Source of the DNA: Pyrus communis
Taxonomy: Eukaryota; Streptophyta; Magnoliopsida; Rosales; Rosaceae
Assembly: GCF_963583255.1 (NCBI RefSeq)
Contig: NC_084814.1
Span: forward strand, 24,140,315-24,204,314
DNA: 64,000 bases
Direction of reading: 5' to 3'
Position 1 is the stretch's first letter, and every line of letters begins with the position of its first letter. The position numbers and the translations under genes are program-made. This document shows, piece by piece, positions 35,791-47,264 of the stretch. The notes beneath the pieces are model-generated. The model saw only the letters and a list, made by a program, of their open reading frames with translations, searched no databases and was not told where the DNA came from.

Positions 35791-36080
35791 CTTGTCAAGA
35801 ACCAGAGTCAAAAGTTAAGTCAATCGAAAAAACCTTTGCAATTTTTTTAGTTAGATAGTACTTCTGGTGAGTGGAGATTATTTTGATTACATTTATAAAG
35901 TTAAGTCAATCGAAAAAACCTTTGCAATATTGACATGGCTTAACTGTGACCGCACAAATATGAGGGAATGAGAAGAGCACCCAAGCAAGAGGGCAGACGA
36001 TCTGCCTCCTATTTATATTACTCGATTCATTCATATATCAGCCAACCAAATGTAGTAAATAATAGTTAACTATGTGATAA

Positions 36081-37225
36081 AATAACAAAGGGTTTTTTTT
36101 TTTTTTTTTTTTTATTACAAATGGTCCATGAAATTGATCAAACTCATTATTTTGGTCCCTCACTTCCAAAATCAATCAATGTTGTCCTTGACATTCACTA
36201 CCGCACATCAATTTGGTCATTCCGTTAAGATTATGTCAACTATTATGTGAGTTTGTATGTTGGACCCACAAATCCAATGAAATGGTGACACGTGGATTTA
36301 CACAAAATAAGGGTTTTTATCGCAAATGATCTTTGACATTGATCTGACTTCTTATTTTGGTTCCTGAGTTTAAAAAATCGATAAATTTGGTCCCTGACTT
36401 TCAATACCGTACGCCAATTTAGTCCTTCTATTAAAGTTTCGTCAATATTTTTGTCCCACTAATCCAAGCATATAATGTCACGTGGATTAACTACAAGAAA
36501 CTATTTTTTTTTTAAATTTAAAACTAAAAATGAAAACTAAAAGAAAAAATAGTCATCGTCGTTTTCATTAGGGTATGCTAAAGAAAAGGAAGGCATTATG
36601 ACACCACTAAAGCACTTAGCCTGCTGAACTCATTCCTCATTCTCTCTAGTCGGTTATACTCTTATCAAATTTGAATTGAATTTGGATTCGATTTTATCGA
36701 ATTCAGATCGAATTTTTTTTTTTTTCAATTTGGGGTTGTGAGATGCGAGAAAAATGCCATCACGGAATACTTGTTCATTGGTTCACTCTTAAAAAATTAG
36801 TTTCTTGTACTTAATCCACATGGAGCCATATGTTGGATTAATGGGACCACATCAGCATGCAAACGAAAAATATGGATGAAATTCTAACGGAATGACTAAA
36901 TTCTAACGAAAAATATGGACCACATCAGGGACCAAATTTATCAATTTTTGAAATTTAGGAACCAAAATGAGGAGTTGGATCAATGTCAGGGACCATTTGC
37001 GATAAGAACCCTTATTTTGTGTATATCCACGTGTCATCATTTCATTGGATATGTGGGTCCCACATACAAACTAACTGAATAGTTGACGAAATCTTAACGA
37101 AATGACCACATTGATGTGGGGTAGTGAATGTCAGGGACGACATTGTTTGATTTTGAAAGTGAGGGATTGAAATGATGAGTTTGATCAATCTCAGAGATCA
37201 TTTGTGATAAAAACCCAATAACAAA
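36081..37225. mobile_element. large MULE-type foldback element with exact 9-bp target duplication
   Basis: The sequence aataacaaa stands at 36081-36089 and 37217-37225. The element between them (36090-37216, 1127 bp) starts gggttttt..attacaaatggtcc and ends with the inverse, catttgtgataaaaaccc. The two arms (roughly 36090-36500 and 36800-37216) are inverted copies. Each arm holds two related blocks in tandem: an outer one (cattattttggtccctcac) and an inner one (cttattttggttcctgag), joined at cacaaaataagggtttttat. The inside has no transposase. A 9-bp duplication with long inverted arms fits a non-autonomous Mutator-like element. Confidence 0.85.
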
Positions 37226-37647
37226 TGAGAAGAAAGAATTCTTTATATTTGTTTTTATTTTATATACGAATCGATACTGAAGGATAAAGGAATTCGAATG
37301 TGAGACCTCAAGTACAATTACGTTCTTCACTGACTGAGACAAATTAACGAAGTTGATTTTGGATGGCTTGCGAACATTGATATAAACCTATTGCGAAGAT
37401 CCATACATACAAGTATGATATATTCCAAACTTGTCTCTCTATCAAAAATGCTTACATAACCGGAAATTGTAGCCTTGAAAAAGAAAAAAAAAAAAAAAAT
37501 CACATACAAAATAGTAGCTCTGTGGAAAACCTAGCTAAAACACGAAACAATGAAGAGTATAACAAAACTTTGTGCCCTAAAACTAAATTCAAGCCGCCGC
37601 CGCCGGCGTCTCCACCGGCCAGTGCTCTCTAGCTCTTCGATCCTTAC

Positions 37648-38216
37648 TTAGTTATTCTTAGGCGGATGAAGTTTTGGGACATGGTAGTCAGCATTGAAAG
37701 GTATAAAACCAGCTATTTTAACCTTCACATGACCACGACTACTTGTACTTATCAATCTACGTTCTCCATTACTTTTCAACAGTTCCTCTCTTACCATTCC
37801 CAGATTCCTTTCTGTCACTATTTTCCTCGCCAGAATTCTTGTATCTTCAACTTCTTCCACAGCAGCAGGAACGCCGTCGTAAATTTCCTGAAAACGTAGT
37901 AGTTTTTCTTAGAACTGTAAAGATGCTGAATTTGTAGGACACACACTATGCTTATAGTGATGCATTTCACTTCCTCTTCTCCCTGTGCATATTAATGGTT
38001 ATTTTTGGCTTTTGAATTGATAATCAAAGGATAATCAAATGACAGAAAATAAACAAGAAGCTAGTGTACCTTTTCAACATCGACGAGGCTGCTTCTCAGC
38101 ACCACTAAACGACCAGTTTCATCAGCAGCCAGCACTACTTTGCTCATAGCTATATATTGTATTAGATGTATAAAACAAAATACAGGTACAAAGGTAATTA
38201 GCTTTAAAGACGCCAT
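37648..38216 (-). CDS. root meristem growth factor (RGF/GLV/CLEL) peptide precursor
   Basis: Secreted prepropeptide for a tyrosine-sulfated growth factor that is sensed by RGI/RGFR receptor kinases and controls root stem-cell activity, gravitropism or lateral roots. Two exons: 38070-38216 and 37648-37887, phase 0, 128 residues. The N-terminal ~30 residues (KLITFVPVFCFIHLIQYIAM, then SKVVLA) form a signal peptide. A variable, charged propeptide follows (about 31-115). The last 13 residues, DYHVPKLHPPKNN (116-128), hold the family pattern DY..P...PP..N exactly at the C-terminus: Asp-Tyr for TPST sulfation, Pro-Pro near the end, Asn last. The protein is small and split by an intron. Acceptor and donor fit GT-AG. 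Which RGF paralogue it is cannot be told. Confidence 0.88.
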
Positions 38217-38279
38217 TTTTAAGTTCCTATCAAACTTGAACAGCTAGAAGAACCCTAGTGATGAAAGGGAAGAAGGTCG

Positions 38280-38288
38280 ATATATAAA
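38280..38288 (-). promoter_or_regulatory. TATA box of the RGF-type peptide gene
   Basis: On the minus strand TTTATATAT lies 64-72 bases before the ATG, as expected for a short leader. Confidence 0.5.
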
Positions 38289-38435
38289 GATTGTTCGAGC
38301 AATTTTAGAAAATATGAAAAATAATAATATAATTCCTAATGATAATAATCATAAAGAAATTCACAACATCAATTATATATGAGATTAATATAAACAACTA
38401 GAGAAAAAGTTAGAATAACTGACAAACTTGGAGAT

Positions 38436-38900
38436 TGAGGCTTGCATAAATGCAATGTCCTAAAGATAGAATTTCGCCCCTACTCTTGTGCTTGTAGTTC
38501 GGTAGGCGTCCATCTCCCAGGATTCAACAATCTATAATCCGAAGTCAAAGCACTTCAATCTTCGGACTCTGGCGAACTTTATATATTCCATACTCTCAAG
38601 ACATGACTCGGAATTTGACAAACGAAGCATGAGAGAAATAAAGTGGGGAAACCCTATTTCTCAAGAGTAAAAATTAACTCTAATTTTCTATATTTAATAC
38701 CAATGATTTCATGGGTTTATATAGAATCCAATTTCTACTTATCAAAGAGATGTAAACTTTCATCTATAAGTATACATCACTTATCAAGGGAATACAACTA
38801 AACAACATAACCTTTATAAGAAATTGGTTAACAATATTTTTCATTCAATTATTAAAATTATATACTATAATATATAATATATAATATATAATTTCCAACA
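38436..38900 (-). mobile_element. Copia-like solo LTR
   Basis: Read on the minus strand it begins TGTTGGAAATTATA and ends GCATTTATGCAAGCCTCA, the TG...CA ends of an LTR, over 465 bp. It contains TATATAAACCCATG, a TATA box in the place expected for an LTR promoter. The flanks are gagat (38431-38435) and aagat (38901-38905), a 5-bp duplication with one difference. No internal gag/pol sequence is adjacent, so this is a solo LTR left by recombination. It lies about 220 bp upstream of the peptide gene, in the same orientation. Confidence 0.7.
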
Positions 38901-38905
38901 AAGAT

Positions 38906-39710
38906 CACCAAACCAAGGTCAAACCGTCAAAGTAGCAAAGCTACGGGCCTACGGCTAGTACCAGTCAACACTTTGCCTTTCTTTTCTCCATGATAAAATA
39001 TGATTACGGAGTTTTTGACAGAGGTAGAGTTACCTGGGAAAAAGGATCGATCTGTCTGCCGCCATGCATGCAACGAGGAGGTTTCTTTTCCTGGCCAACG
39101 TTGGCCGCATACAAATTAAACCTAGGGTTTCCAACTTTATAGTAATTTTAATTAGTTCTAGACCCTCCTCCCCATATGTCATTCTGTCCTGGGGTAAATT
39201 AAACTAACATGCATGGTGAAATTTGAGGTGGAGTTTGAGATGGAAGCACATGCTTCTCATTTGACCAAGTTGCAAACTTGTTGGTTTGGTACATTTTGAA
39301 GTGTGAAGAGAGGGATGAGCATTATCTCCGGATTCTCACGTCTTAGCCGTTTATCGTACATCGTGTAGTCAGTTTTTGTTAGATATTATCAGTTTTCGTT
39401 AGATATTATTTGTGTTTATTTTAAATAAAAAATTTAAAATGATTTCTGACTGTACCATATACAATGAACGACTAGGATATGAGGATCTCTACCATCTCAC
39501 AATTTGAATTCGGATGAATTCCAAAGGCTGCTTGAGCAAGTCCGCATGTGAGATTTGACTGATTTTATAAGGTTCCCCACCCCCAAAGTAGAGCCATCAA
39601 CGGTAAAGAAATGGGTTCAAACTTGAAACACCATGGTATGCATGGGCGTGAAAACGTTTACATTCCCATGGATTTAGGAATTTGAGATATGTAACAGTCG
39701 GTGAATCAGT
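38906..39710. other. intergenic DNA, no gene seen
   Basis: No coding content recognised. Phrases such as cgtttatcgtacatcgtg (about 39350) and its relative at 40425 point to old repeat debris. Confidence 0.45.
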
Positions 39711-39814
39711 TAAACGGCTACGTGAAAATAGAGAAATGTTAATCATTACGGAATGTATTTATATTATCTGTTTTCTTAAACGGCTACGTGAAAATAGAGA
39801 AATGTTAATCATTA
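39711..39814. repeat. 38-bp direct repeat, two copies
   Basis: A 38-base sequence beginning taaacggctacgtgaaaata occurs at 39711-39748 and, without change, at 39777-39814. The 28 bases between copies are unique. Confidence 0.9.
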
Positions 39815-39815
39815 T

Positions 39816-40006
39816 GGGGTGGCTTAGTGGTTGGGGACGGAATTCCAGACCAATATTCTATATGTTTTGTCTTGGGTTCAATTTGTGACGTTGTTGAATC
39901 ACACAATGATGACTAGAAGAAGGCTAAAATGCCCAAATAAGTCTTCTTAGCCCTTGAAAAGTTAGAATGACGTAACGAAGCCACTAACTAGTTTCCTTTA
40001 AAAAAA
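39816..40006 (+). mobile_element. SINE family B copy 1
   Basis: The body starts ggggtggcttagtggttggg (A-box-like, ggcttagtgg) and has gaattccaga, then a B-box-like gggttcaattt, then taacgaagccactaactagt and a short A-rich tail. It shares all these blocks in order with 50423-50632. Confidence 0.7.
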
Positions 40007-40864
40007 TAATAAATAACAAAGAGGAACGACGAAATACAAACTTTGTGATGCAAGAGTTCTTTGGCTAAGAAAATCATGTCACTCTTATCTTTAATATATA
40101 GCTTATATTTTTCACATTCAAGCAGTATGTGTTACTTGCTAAACTTTATAATCATGGTCACCTGTTACCAACCTTGGCCTACATATGTATCATCTTTCAA
40201 CGAACACAATTATACATATTATGCATCATTATTTAATTAGACTCTAATGTATCTCAGTAACTCGTAGGAAATGCCCCAATAACCAAATCATTTTATGCAG
40301 ATTATGTTCCTACCGACAGAGAGAGCTAAGACCAAAGAGAGAGGGGTCGGGTAGAGTCAAAAGATGAGGTAGTGATGGGACAAGGATCCTCTCGTGGGGA
40401 TATATGGATCAATCATTTGTGTCCGTTTATCATACATCATGCGATTAGAAATAAGTTTAAATTTTAAATTGAATATAAATAGTACCTAATGAAAACTGGC
40501 CTCACAATGTATGATGAACGGACACGATTAATTAATCATTCGAATCTCCACAAAGAGGTGTTTGAAATTGTGTAAAGAAAAAAAGCTTCCTTTCTTTTTT
40601 CATTTATGCAAATCAGTTTGATACATACGCAAAATTAGTCAACAAAAAACACAAAATTACTTATGCACATGTATCGAACTGTAATCCGAAAATATACTAA
40701 CATTTACTTACTTTTAATAAGTCAAATATATTAGGGAGAAGAAAAAGTTGAAGAAAAAACGTCCGCATTTGGGTGGGCTGGTGGGCTTTTTACTGGGTAA
40801 GATCGAACCGAGATATTTTCTAAAGCCCATAATCAAAGCCCAAAAGCAGCAAAAATCTTGAATC
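40007..40864. other. intergenic DNA upstream of the CTF4-like gene
   Basis: No gene is supported. The final part is the likely distal promoter of the plus-strand CTF4-like gene. Confidence 0.45.
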
Positions 40865-40902
40865 TTACCCGCCAAACCTAAACCCCCATTTTCCCGCCAA
40901 AA
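40865..40902 (+). promoter_or_regulatory. two E2F-like sites before the CTF4-like gene
   Basis: ttacccgccaaa (40865-40876) and ttttcccgccaaaa (40889-40902). The second contains TTTCCCGC, a perfect match to the E2F consensus TTTSSCGC, and the first differs at one position. They lie 98-135 bases before the ATG. E2F control is known for plant replication genes, so the sites suit the encoded protein. Confidence 0.65.
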
Positions 40903-40999
40903 CCCACACTGCCTTTTCCTCTCAATTAGTTTCTCACGCAAAATTAAACAAATCCATCGAAATCCGAATCCGAGTTTCCGTCGGTCCGCACGCAGAGCC

Positions 41000-43900
41000 A
41001 TGAAGATCCGAACGTTGAAGCTTCGAGAGGCCCACATGCCCACGAGCAGCGGCGGCGGGCCGTCGTACTGCTCGGTGTTGTGGGACCAGAAAGCCTACCA
41101 CGTGGTGACGGCCTCCTCCTCCGACCCCACAATCGCTATCCACGACTCTCTTCTGCTGTCCAGCCCTCCGAAGCTCCTCCGCCACCACCGCGATGGTGTC
41201 ACGGCTCTCGCTCTCAGCCCCAACTCCACCTGCCTCGCCTCCGGCTCCGTCGACCACTCCGTCAAGCTCTACAAGTTTCCAGGTCATTTTCTCCCTTCCA
41301 TTTCTCTTGATATTTGGATTTTGGGCGTTTTGCAAAAATTGGTTTTTTCGATTTGTTCGATTTTTGTTTGAATTTGATCAATTAGCAAAATTTACTTTGG
41401 TAGTTTCAATTTGATATGTGAAATTGCTGGAATTAAAAGGGATTATTGTTAATTTCTCTGTGTTATTGCTCTCAGATGTTAATTTGTGATTAATTTTATA
41501 ATTAAACTTTGTTAGGTGGAGAATTTCAGACTAATATAACCCGATTCACCCTGCCAATACGCGCCCTGGCGTTTAACAAATCCGGCACCCTATTGGCAGC
41601 TGCTGGTGATGATGAAGGCGTTAAGCTTATTAACACAGTTGATGGTTCAATTTCAAGAGTTCTCAAAGGACACAAAGGACCTGTGACCGGCTTGGGTTTC
41701 GATCCCCTCAGCGAATACTTGGCCTCTATTGATTCCACTGGGACTGTTATATATTGGGAACTTTCATCTGGGACCACATTGCATACCCTTAAAGGGGTAG
41801 CTCCTAACTCGGGTTTCGATCACTCCATCATGAATGTACTTAGCTGGAGTCCTGATGGTGACAAGTTAGCCGTGCCGGGGTTGAGAAATGATGTGGTGGT
41901 TTATGATAGAGACACAGCTGAAAAGCTGTTTTCGTTGAGAGGTGATCACACGCAGCCTATTTGTTCCTTGGCTTGGTCGCCTAACGGAAAATACATGGCT
42001 ACTTCTGGTTTGGATAAGCAGGTTCTCATCTGGGATGTTGATCGGAAGCAGGACATTGACAGGCAGAACTTTGATGAGAGAATATGTTGCTTGGCGTGGA
42101 AGCCAATTGGCAATGCACTGGCTGTTATTGATTGTATGGGCAAGTATGGTGTGTGGGATTCGGTGACTCCTTCATCAATGAAGTCTCCCACTGAAGATGT
42201 TCCCAATCTACAGTCTAAGAACAGCAATGGGCTACTTTTGTTTGACGAAGAGGAGGGTCAGGAGCTTAGCACTTCTGGCAGTTTAAGTGATGTTGGTGAA
42301 GATAGTATTGGGGAATCCAAGCCACCTAGCAGGAAGAGGCCGCACAAGCACACTGCATATGAGGATGATTTGGAAGAGGATGGTTTTGATGGCTTTAGGT
42401 TGATACCAAATGTTGAGTTGGGGTCCCGTAAAAAAGCACGGCGTAAACACAGTGAAAATGCTGATAATGAGAATGAGGGAGTAAGCAACAAAATGACATC
42501 AATTAGATCGAAAATGCAGGTGGCATTCCAGCCTGGTGCTACTCCTTTGCAGCCCGGAAAAAGGCGCTTTCTGTGCTATAACATGCTTGGCTCCATAACT
42601 ACAATTGAACATGATGGGTTCTCCCATATTGAGGTAACCTATGGCATAAGTCATCAAACTCTCACTCGTAAGACTTGCTTTTGTTAGCCAGGAGTGCCTT
42701 TATATTGTACTTACATTTAAGTGTGTGCGATGCAGATAGATTTTCATGATACAAGTCGAGGCCCAAGAGTTCCATCAATGAATGATCATTTTGGTTTTAC
42801 AATGGCTTCACTTAATGAGAATGGAAGCGTTTTTGCAAATCCATGCAAGGGCGAAAAGCACATGAGTACTCTCATTTATCGCCCATTCAGTAGCTGGGCG
42901 AATAATAGTGAGGTTAGATTATTCCCCTTTAAAATTATGTATTCATGCTGTATTCTGGTGTGGTAAGTTATACACGCACACTTTGAATTATTTAACTGCC
43001 TACAAATGGTGAATACAAGAACTTTTGTATATGCTGATGTGTGATGCAAATCCAGTGGTCTATGCGATTGGAAGGGGAAGAAGTGAAGGTTGTGGCACTT
43101 GGTACAGCTTGGGTGGCAGCAATTACGAGTCTTAACTTCCTTCGCATTTTCACTGACAGTGGTTTGCAGGTATGCTGATATACTTCAAATCTTATTTCTC
43201 TTGTAGGTTAATTAAGTTATTCTTGGGGAGTGGGATTGTTAAGTTATTTATAGCTGTCTCTTTAGCAGTGATCTCTCTACAAATTTAATACATTGTACAC
43301 TAGGAACTGCTTTAGCAATGACCCTTCATATATTTAGCGTAAAACGGCCAGGAACTTGTTGGAGTGATTGAGGTTAACTATGTAAATTAGTTGATGCATC
43401 GCACTTTTGATTTGAAGTTACTCTAAATTGTTGACGGTAGTGAGCTTAGTTTCCGGAGATTTCTGTTTTTCTGAATTCATTTCATTTCAGAAACATGTTC
43501 TCTCCCTTGATGGACCTGTCGTGACCGCATCAGGCTTCAAGGATGAGCTTGCGATTGTCACTCATGCTTCTGATTGTCTCCCCTCAAATGAGCAGGTCTG
43601 ATTTTCAAGTTATTATCAATATTATATTTGTACACTGATATGTTAGGGCTTTTCTTACAGAATTCACCATTTCGATTTGAGATATGTAGATTTATAAGTC
43701 CAGAAGTGCATAAGTTTTAAATAAATTTGATCAATTATCCTCCACTCCTTCTGGCTGATGGTTTGCACTCGTTATCTGAAACTATTTTACTTTGCTGATA
43801 TAAAATTGTTTTTTTTTTTTTCTTCTGAAACATGCAGATGCTTGAATTTAGAGTATTCAACATAACTAAGGGGAGCGAGCCTCTTAGAGGACGGCTGCCA

Positions 43901-45526
43901 CTGACTCCTGGTTCACATTTAACATGGTTTGGATTTAGTGAAGAAGGGCAATTAAGCTCCTATGATTCCAAGGTATGTTCACTCTATTTTCAAGTTATTC
44001 GATTACTATGACTAAGAAACCACTTTTGAGATTGGATATGAGTCGTTTTCTTTATTCTTTCCATAGGGAGCGATGAGAGTTTTTACAAGCCAATATGGCG
44101 GCAGTTGGCTCCCACTCTTCAGGTTCAAGATTCTTCTGTTAAAGAATATATATGGAATGCTTCTCTAAACAAGAATCTATAACAAATAATCTATTATGCA
44201 GTGCTAGCAAAGAGAAGAAGTCAAATGAAAACTATTGGGTGGTTGGGTTGAATGCAAGCAAATTGTTTTGTATAGTTTGCAAAAGTCCTGACTTATACCC
44301 CCAAGTAAGGACTGCTCGCCACCTCCTTCCTCTCAGATGTTTCCTGTGTTAATATTATCTTGACCATCCTACTTTTTTCAGGTGATGCCGAAGCCAGTCC
44401 TCACTCCGCTAAATTTTTCGTTCCCTCTAGCGTCCTCTGATCTAGGGGCAGAAGCCCTTGAAAATGAGTTTATACTAAACAACATGCACCTTGTACAGGT
44501 TTGTCCTTTCACTCTGCTCACCTCATCGTGTTTATGTTTCCATGTTTGAGAAAAGAATTGCCTGCTTTATGCCTGTTCTACCTGCTGCTGGTGAATGCCT
44601 CGGATGCTAACACGTATGTTTACAGATTCAAAAGCAAATAGAAGAAGTGGGCGCTGCTGGTTTGGACACCACTTCACTTGACGATGAAGCTTTCAATACA
44701 GAAGCAGCTCAAGACAGATGCATCTTAAAGCTTATCGCGTCCTGCTGCAACGGTGGGTCTTTTACATTTTATTGCAACATCTGGCCTCCGAATTGGGTAA
44801 TCTTGGTTCTTGATTAAAATTATTAAGTGCTAAAATGCTTGCTTGTGCGGCAATTTCAGGAGATAAGCTTGTGAGAGCGACTGAACTCGTGAAGCTTCTG
44901 TCCCTCGAAAAATCAGTAAGGGGTGCAATTAAGCTTGTCACTGTTCTGAAGCTCCCTAACTTGGCTGAAAAGTTCAACAGCATACTGGAGGTAAGGTTTC
45001 AAATTCCAAACTATGAGTCTGCATATTGCAAACCAATCCGGTTTCCACTTCCACCGTGCGGTTCCTTATGATCTTTCATGTCTTCTAACAGGAAAGGTTG
45101 CTCAACGAGAGTAAAAGAACCGCGGAAACCACTTTCCCTACCTCAAACTGCAACGCATCTTTCATCACGGATGACATTGCAGCCGGAAAGAAAATGATCT
45201 CTACCGAGCAAAGTAAGTTGTCAGGAAACGGCATTCCATTATCAACACCAAAACTGTCTGCTCCCTTGTTTGCCAAGAAAGCGAAAACGCAAGAACCTAA
45301 AGCTGGAACAGAGAAAACAGACGAAAAGCAAACTGCAACGGCGGATGATGATGTTGGGAAGGTAAAAACGACAGAGGTGAAAAACGCCACAGAGGTGAAC
45401 AACAATGCAGGAGAGATGAAGAAGGTAGGGGAAGTGTCTGAGGTATCAAATGATCAAGAAAAAGTGAAGAAGGCAGAAGCACCACGACGAGCATCTAATC
45501 CATTCATGAAGAAATTAATTAAGTAG
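41000..45526 (+). CDS. EOL1: CTF4/AND-1 homologue (ENHANCER OF LHP1 1-like), WD40 protein
   Basis: A replisome adaptor that links the CMG helicase to DNA polymerase alpha; the Arabidopsis homologue EOL1 also helps to keep Polycomb silencing through replication. Twelve exons join in phase: 41000-41282, 41516-42633, 42736-42912, 43056-43169, 43491-43595, 43838-43972, 44067-44122, 44202-44304, 44382-44498, 44626-44752, 44860-44990, 45092-45526 (966 residues). WD40 repeats fill about the first 330 residues (for example LRHHRDGVTALALSPNSTCL, then SGSVDHSVKLYKF, and ICSLAWSPNGKYMATSGLDK, then QVLIWDV). An acidic, Lys-rich linker with RKRPHK and RKKARRK nuclear-type signals follows. The SepB/CTF4 mid domain covers roughly 440-820. 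The tail is Lys/Glu-rich and ends NPFMKKLIK. No HMG box is present, as expected for plants. Confidence 0.92.
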
Positions 45527-45698
45527 ATTAAGTTCCTCTTAGTTCCCTAATTACAAGGAGCTTAGAGTTTGATTAGCATTAGTAGTAAAGTAATCCGACC
45601 CAGAAAACTTGTTTCAAAGTGTTATTTTCCCCTTACCTTGGCTTTTTCTATCTGCCTAGTGTGCTATGTAATTATGTTGACAAATCAAAGCTTTTAGT
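45527..45698. other. 3' untranslated region of the CTF4-like gene
   Basis: AT-rich trailer with no other feature seen; the foldback element begins right after it. Confidence 0.5.
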
Positions 45699-46199
45699 TT
45701 TTAATTTAGAAGTATTTGTTGATTTGCCTCCTAAACTTGTATGGAGTTGTCAATTTTCTCTCTGAACTTTAATTTTAGCCGATTACCCCCTTAAACTTTT
45801 ATAATTAGCCAATTTCTCTCTTGAACTATAATTTTCGCTGATTATCCCACTCAACTTTTATAAATGGCCAATTCCCTCCTTGGCATTAGATTTTAAAAAA
45901 TTTCATTCAAATTTTCGTTCATCTAATTTTTCATCATTTTTGCCTTCATACATGTGTAATTTGCTGTTTTTGTGATCAAGATGGAGGAAAATTGGTTGAA
46001 ATTTTTTAAAATCTACCACGGGGAGAATTTGGCTATTTATAAAAGTTCAAGGATGTAATCGGTTAAAACTAAAGTTCAAGGGGGAAATCAGCTAATTATA
46101 AAAGTTTAAGGGGGTAATCGGCTACAATTAAAATTCAGGATGAAATTGACCTCTCCATACAAGTTTAGGTGACAAATCGACAAATTTGCTTTTAATTTA
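45699..46199. mobile_element. MULE-type foldback element with exact 10-bp target duplication
   Basis: ttttaattta stands at 45699-45708 and 46190-46199. The element (45709-46189, 481 bp) has inverted arms of ~190 bp: left cgattacccccttaaacttt matches the inverse of aaagtttaagggggtaatcg on the right, and cctaaacttgtatggag appears inverted near the other end. Each arm also contains tandem-like sub-units (ccaattt..cctttgaactt). It starts ~170 bp after the CTF4-like stop codon. Confidence 0.85.
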
Positions 46200-47264
46200 T
46201 TATTTCATTTTGAATAATAAACCATAAACTAATTTTAGCTATTGGGCCCAAACCTTGTTATGGGCCTAAGAAGCAAATTAAAGTATCCGGTCCATGCCCA
46301 AAGAAAATTGCTTGTTTACCACATGATTCAAATTGTTAATTAAATGCATTTCACAAAAAATTGAAATGATGAGCTTCACAATTAACAGTCTCTCGTGTGG
46401 GCATGTCAAACAGATGGTGTTTTGTGTCATACTTGTTATCTTAACAAGTGATTTTGTGTAACCCTGCTATCTTAACGGGTTCTTAATAGGTGTCGACTCA
46501 ATTCGTTAAGGGGTCGTGATGTTTCTTGCCAGGTTAACTGGTAATGCAAGAAATTATCATGTTTAATATTTAAATATGACAAACAATATCTTATCAGGTT
46601 ATTGATGGATGAACTTATAAACCCAACTCGTTAAGGGGTTCTTAACGATGACTCAACCTAACTCGTTAACAGGTTGAACCGAAAGATGTTATTTTCTTGT
46701 TAGGTTAACCGGTCGTGCAAAAAATTGACAAGTACTCTTGTTATATGCTACTCAATTTAAAGAACTTTGAGCACACTTCTTATCGAATTTTCTTTTTTAC
46801 ATGATATTCTAGAGTATTGTAATCTACAACGAGAGAGAGTTTCAAATCAATCTCACTTCTTATTGTTTGATTAACCTTTATTTTCTTCTTCGAAATTAAC
46901 TGAATTAACATATTATTATAAAGTTATAAACTAACGCTATTGTTTATAAAACAAAAGAAAATATTTAAATCCATTAACGTTATCGTTCATAAAATAAAAA
47001 GATTAATTTATAGTCAGTTGTCAAGTTGGAAATTTTCAATTCCAAATATTGAATGTGCGAAATCAGAGAGTGACAAACTGCCAAACACATCTCCCCCTCA
47101 CGTTCCGGAAAACAAAAAAGGTGAAAAAACGAGGGGTGATCTCGTCATTTCACCGTCGGCAGATCGCAAACTTTTAAAACCCCAAATTTCCTCCCACAGA
47201 AAATCGAAGCGCAAAAACCAGAGAGAAACGACGAAACCGAAACCCTTGAGAAAACCAAAACGAC
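46200..47264. other. intergenic DNA with degraded repeat, then promoter of the RING-H2 gene
   Basis: At 46440-46720 phrases such as ctcgttaaggggttctta, taacgggttctt and aggttaaccggtcgtgcaa recur and resemble 18480-18640, so this is probably an old element. The last ~200 bases before 47265 are the likely leader of the next gene. Confidence 0.45.

Noticed and set aside
45085..45494. Antisense open frames over the last CTF4-like exon
   Set aside because: Ser/Val/Phe-rich mirror of a Lys/Glu-rich coding tail; the sense frame is well supported by exon phase.
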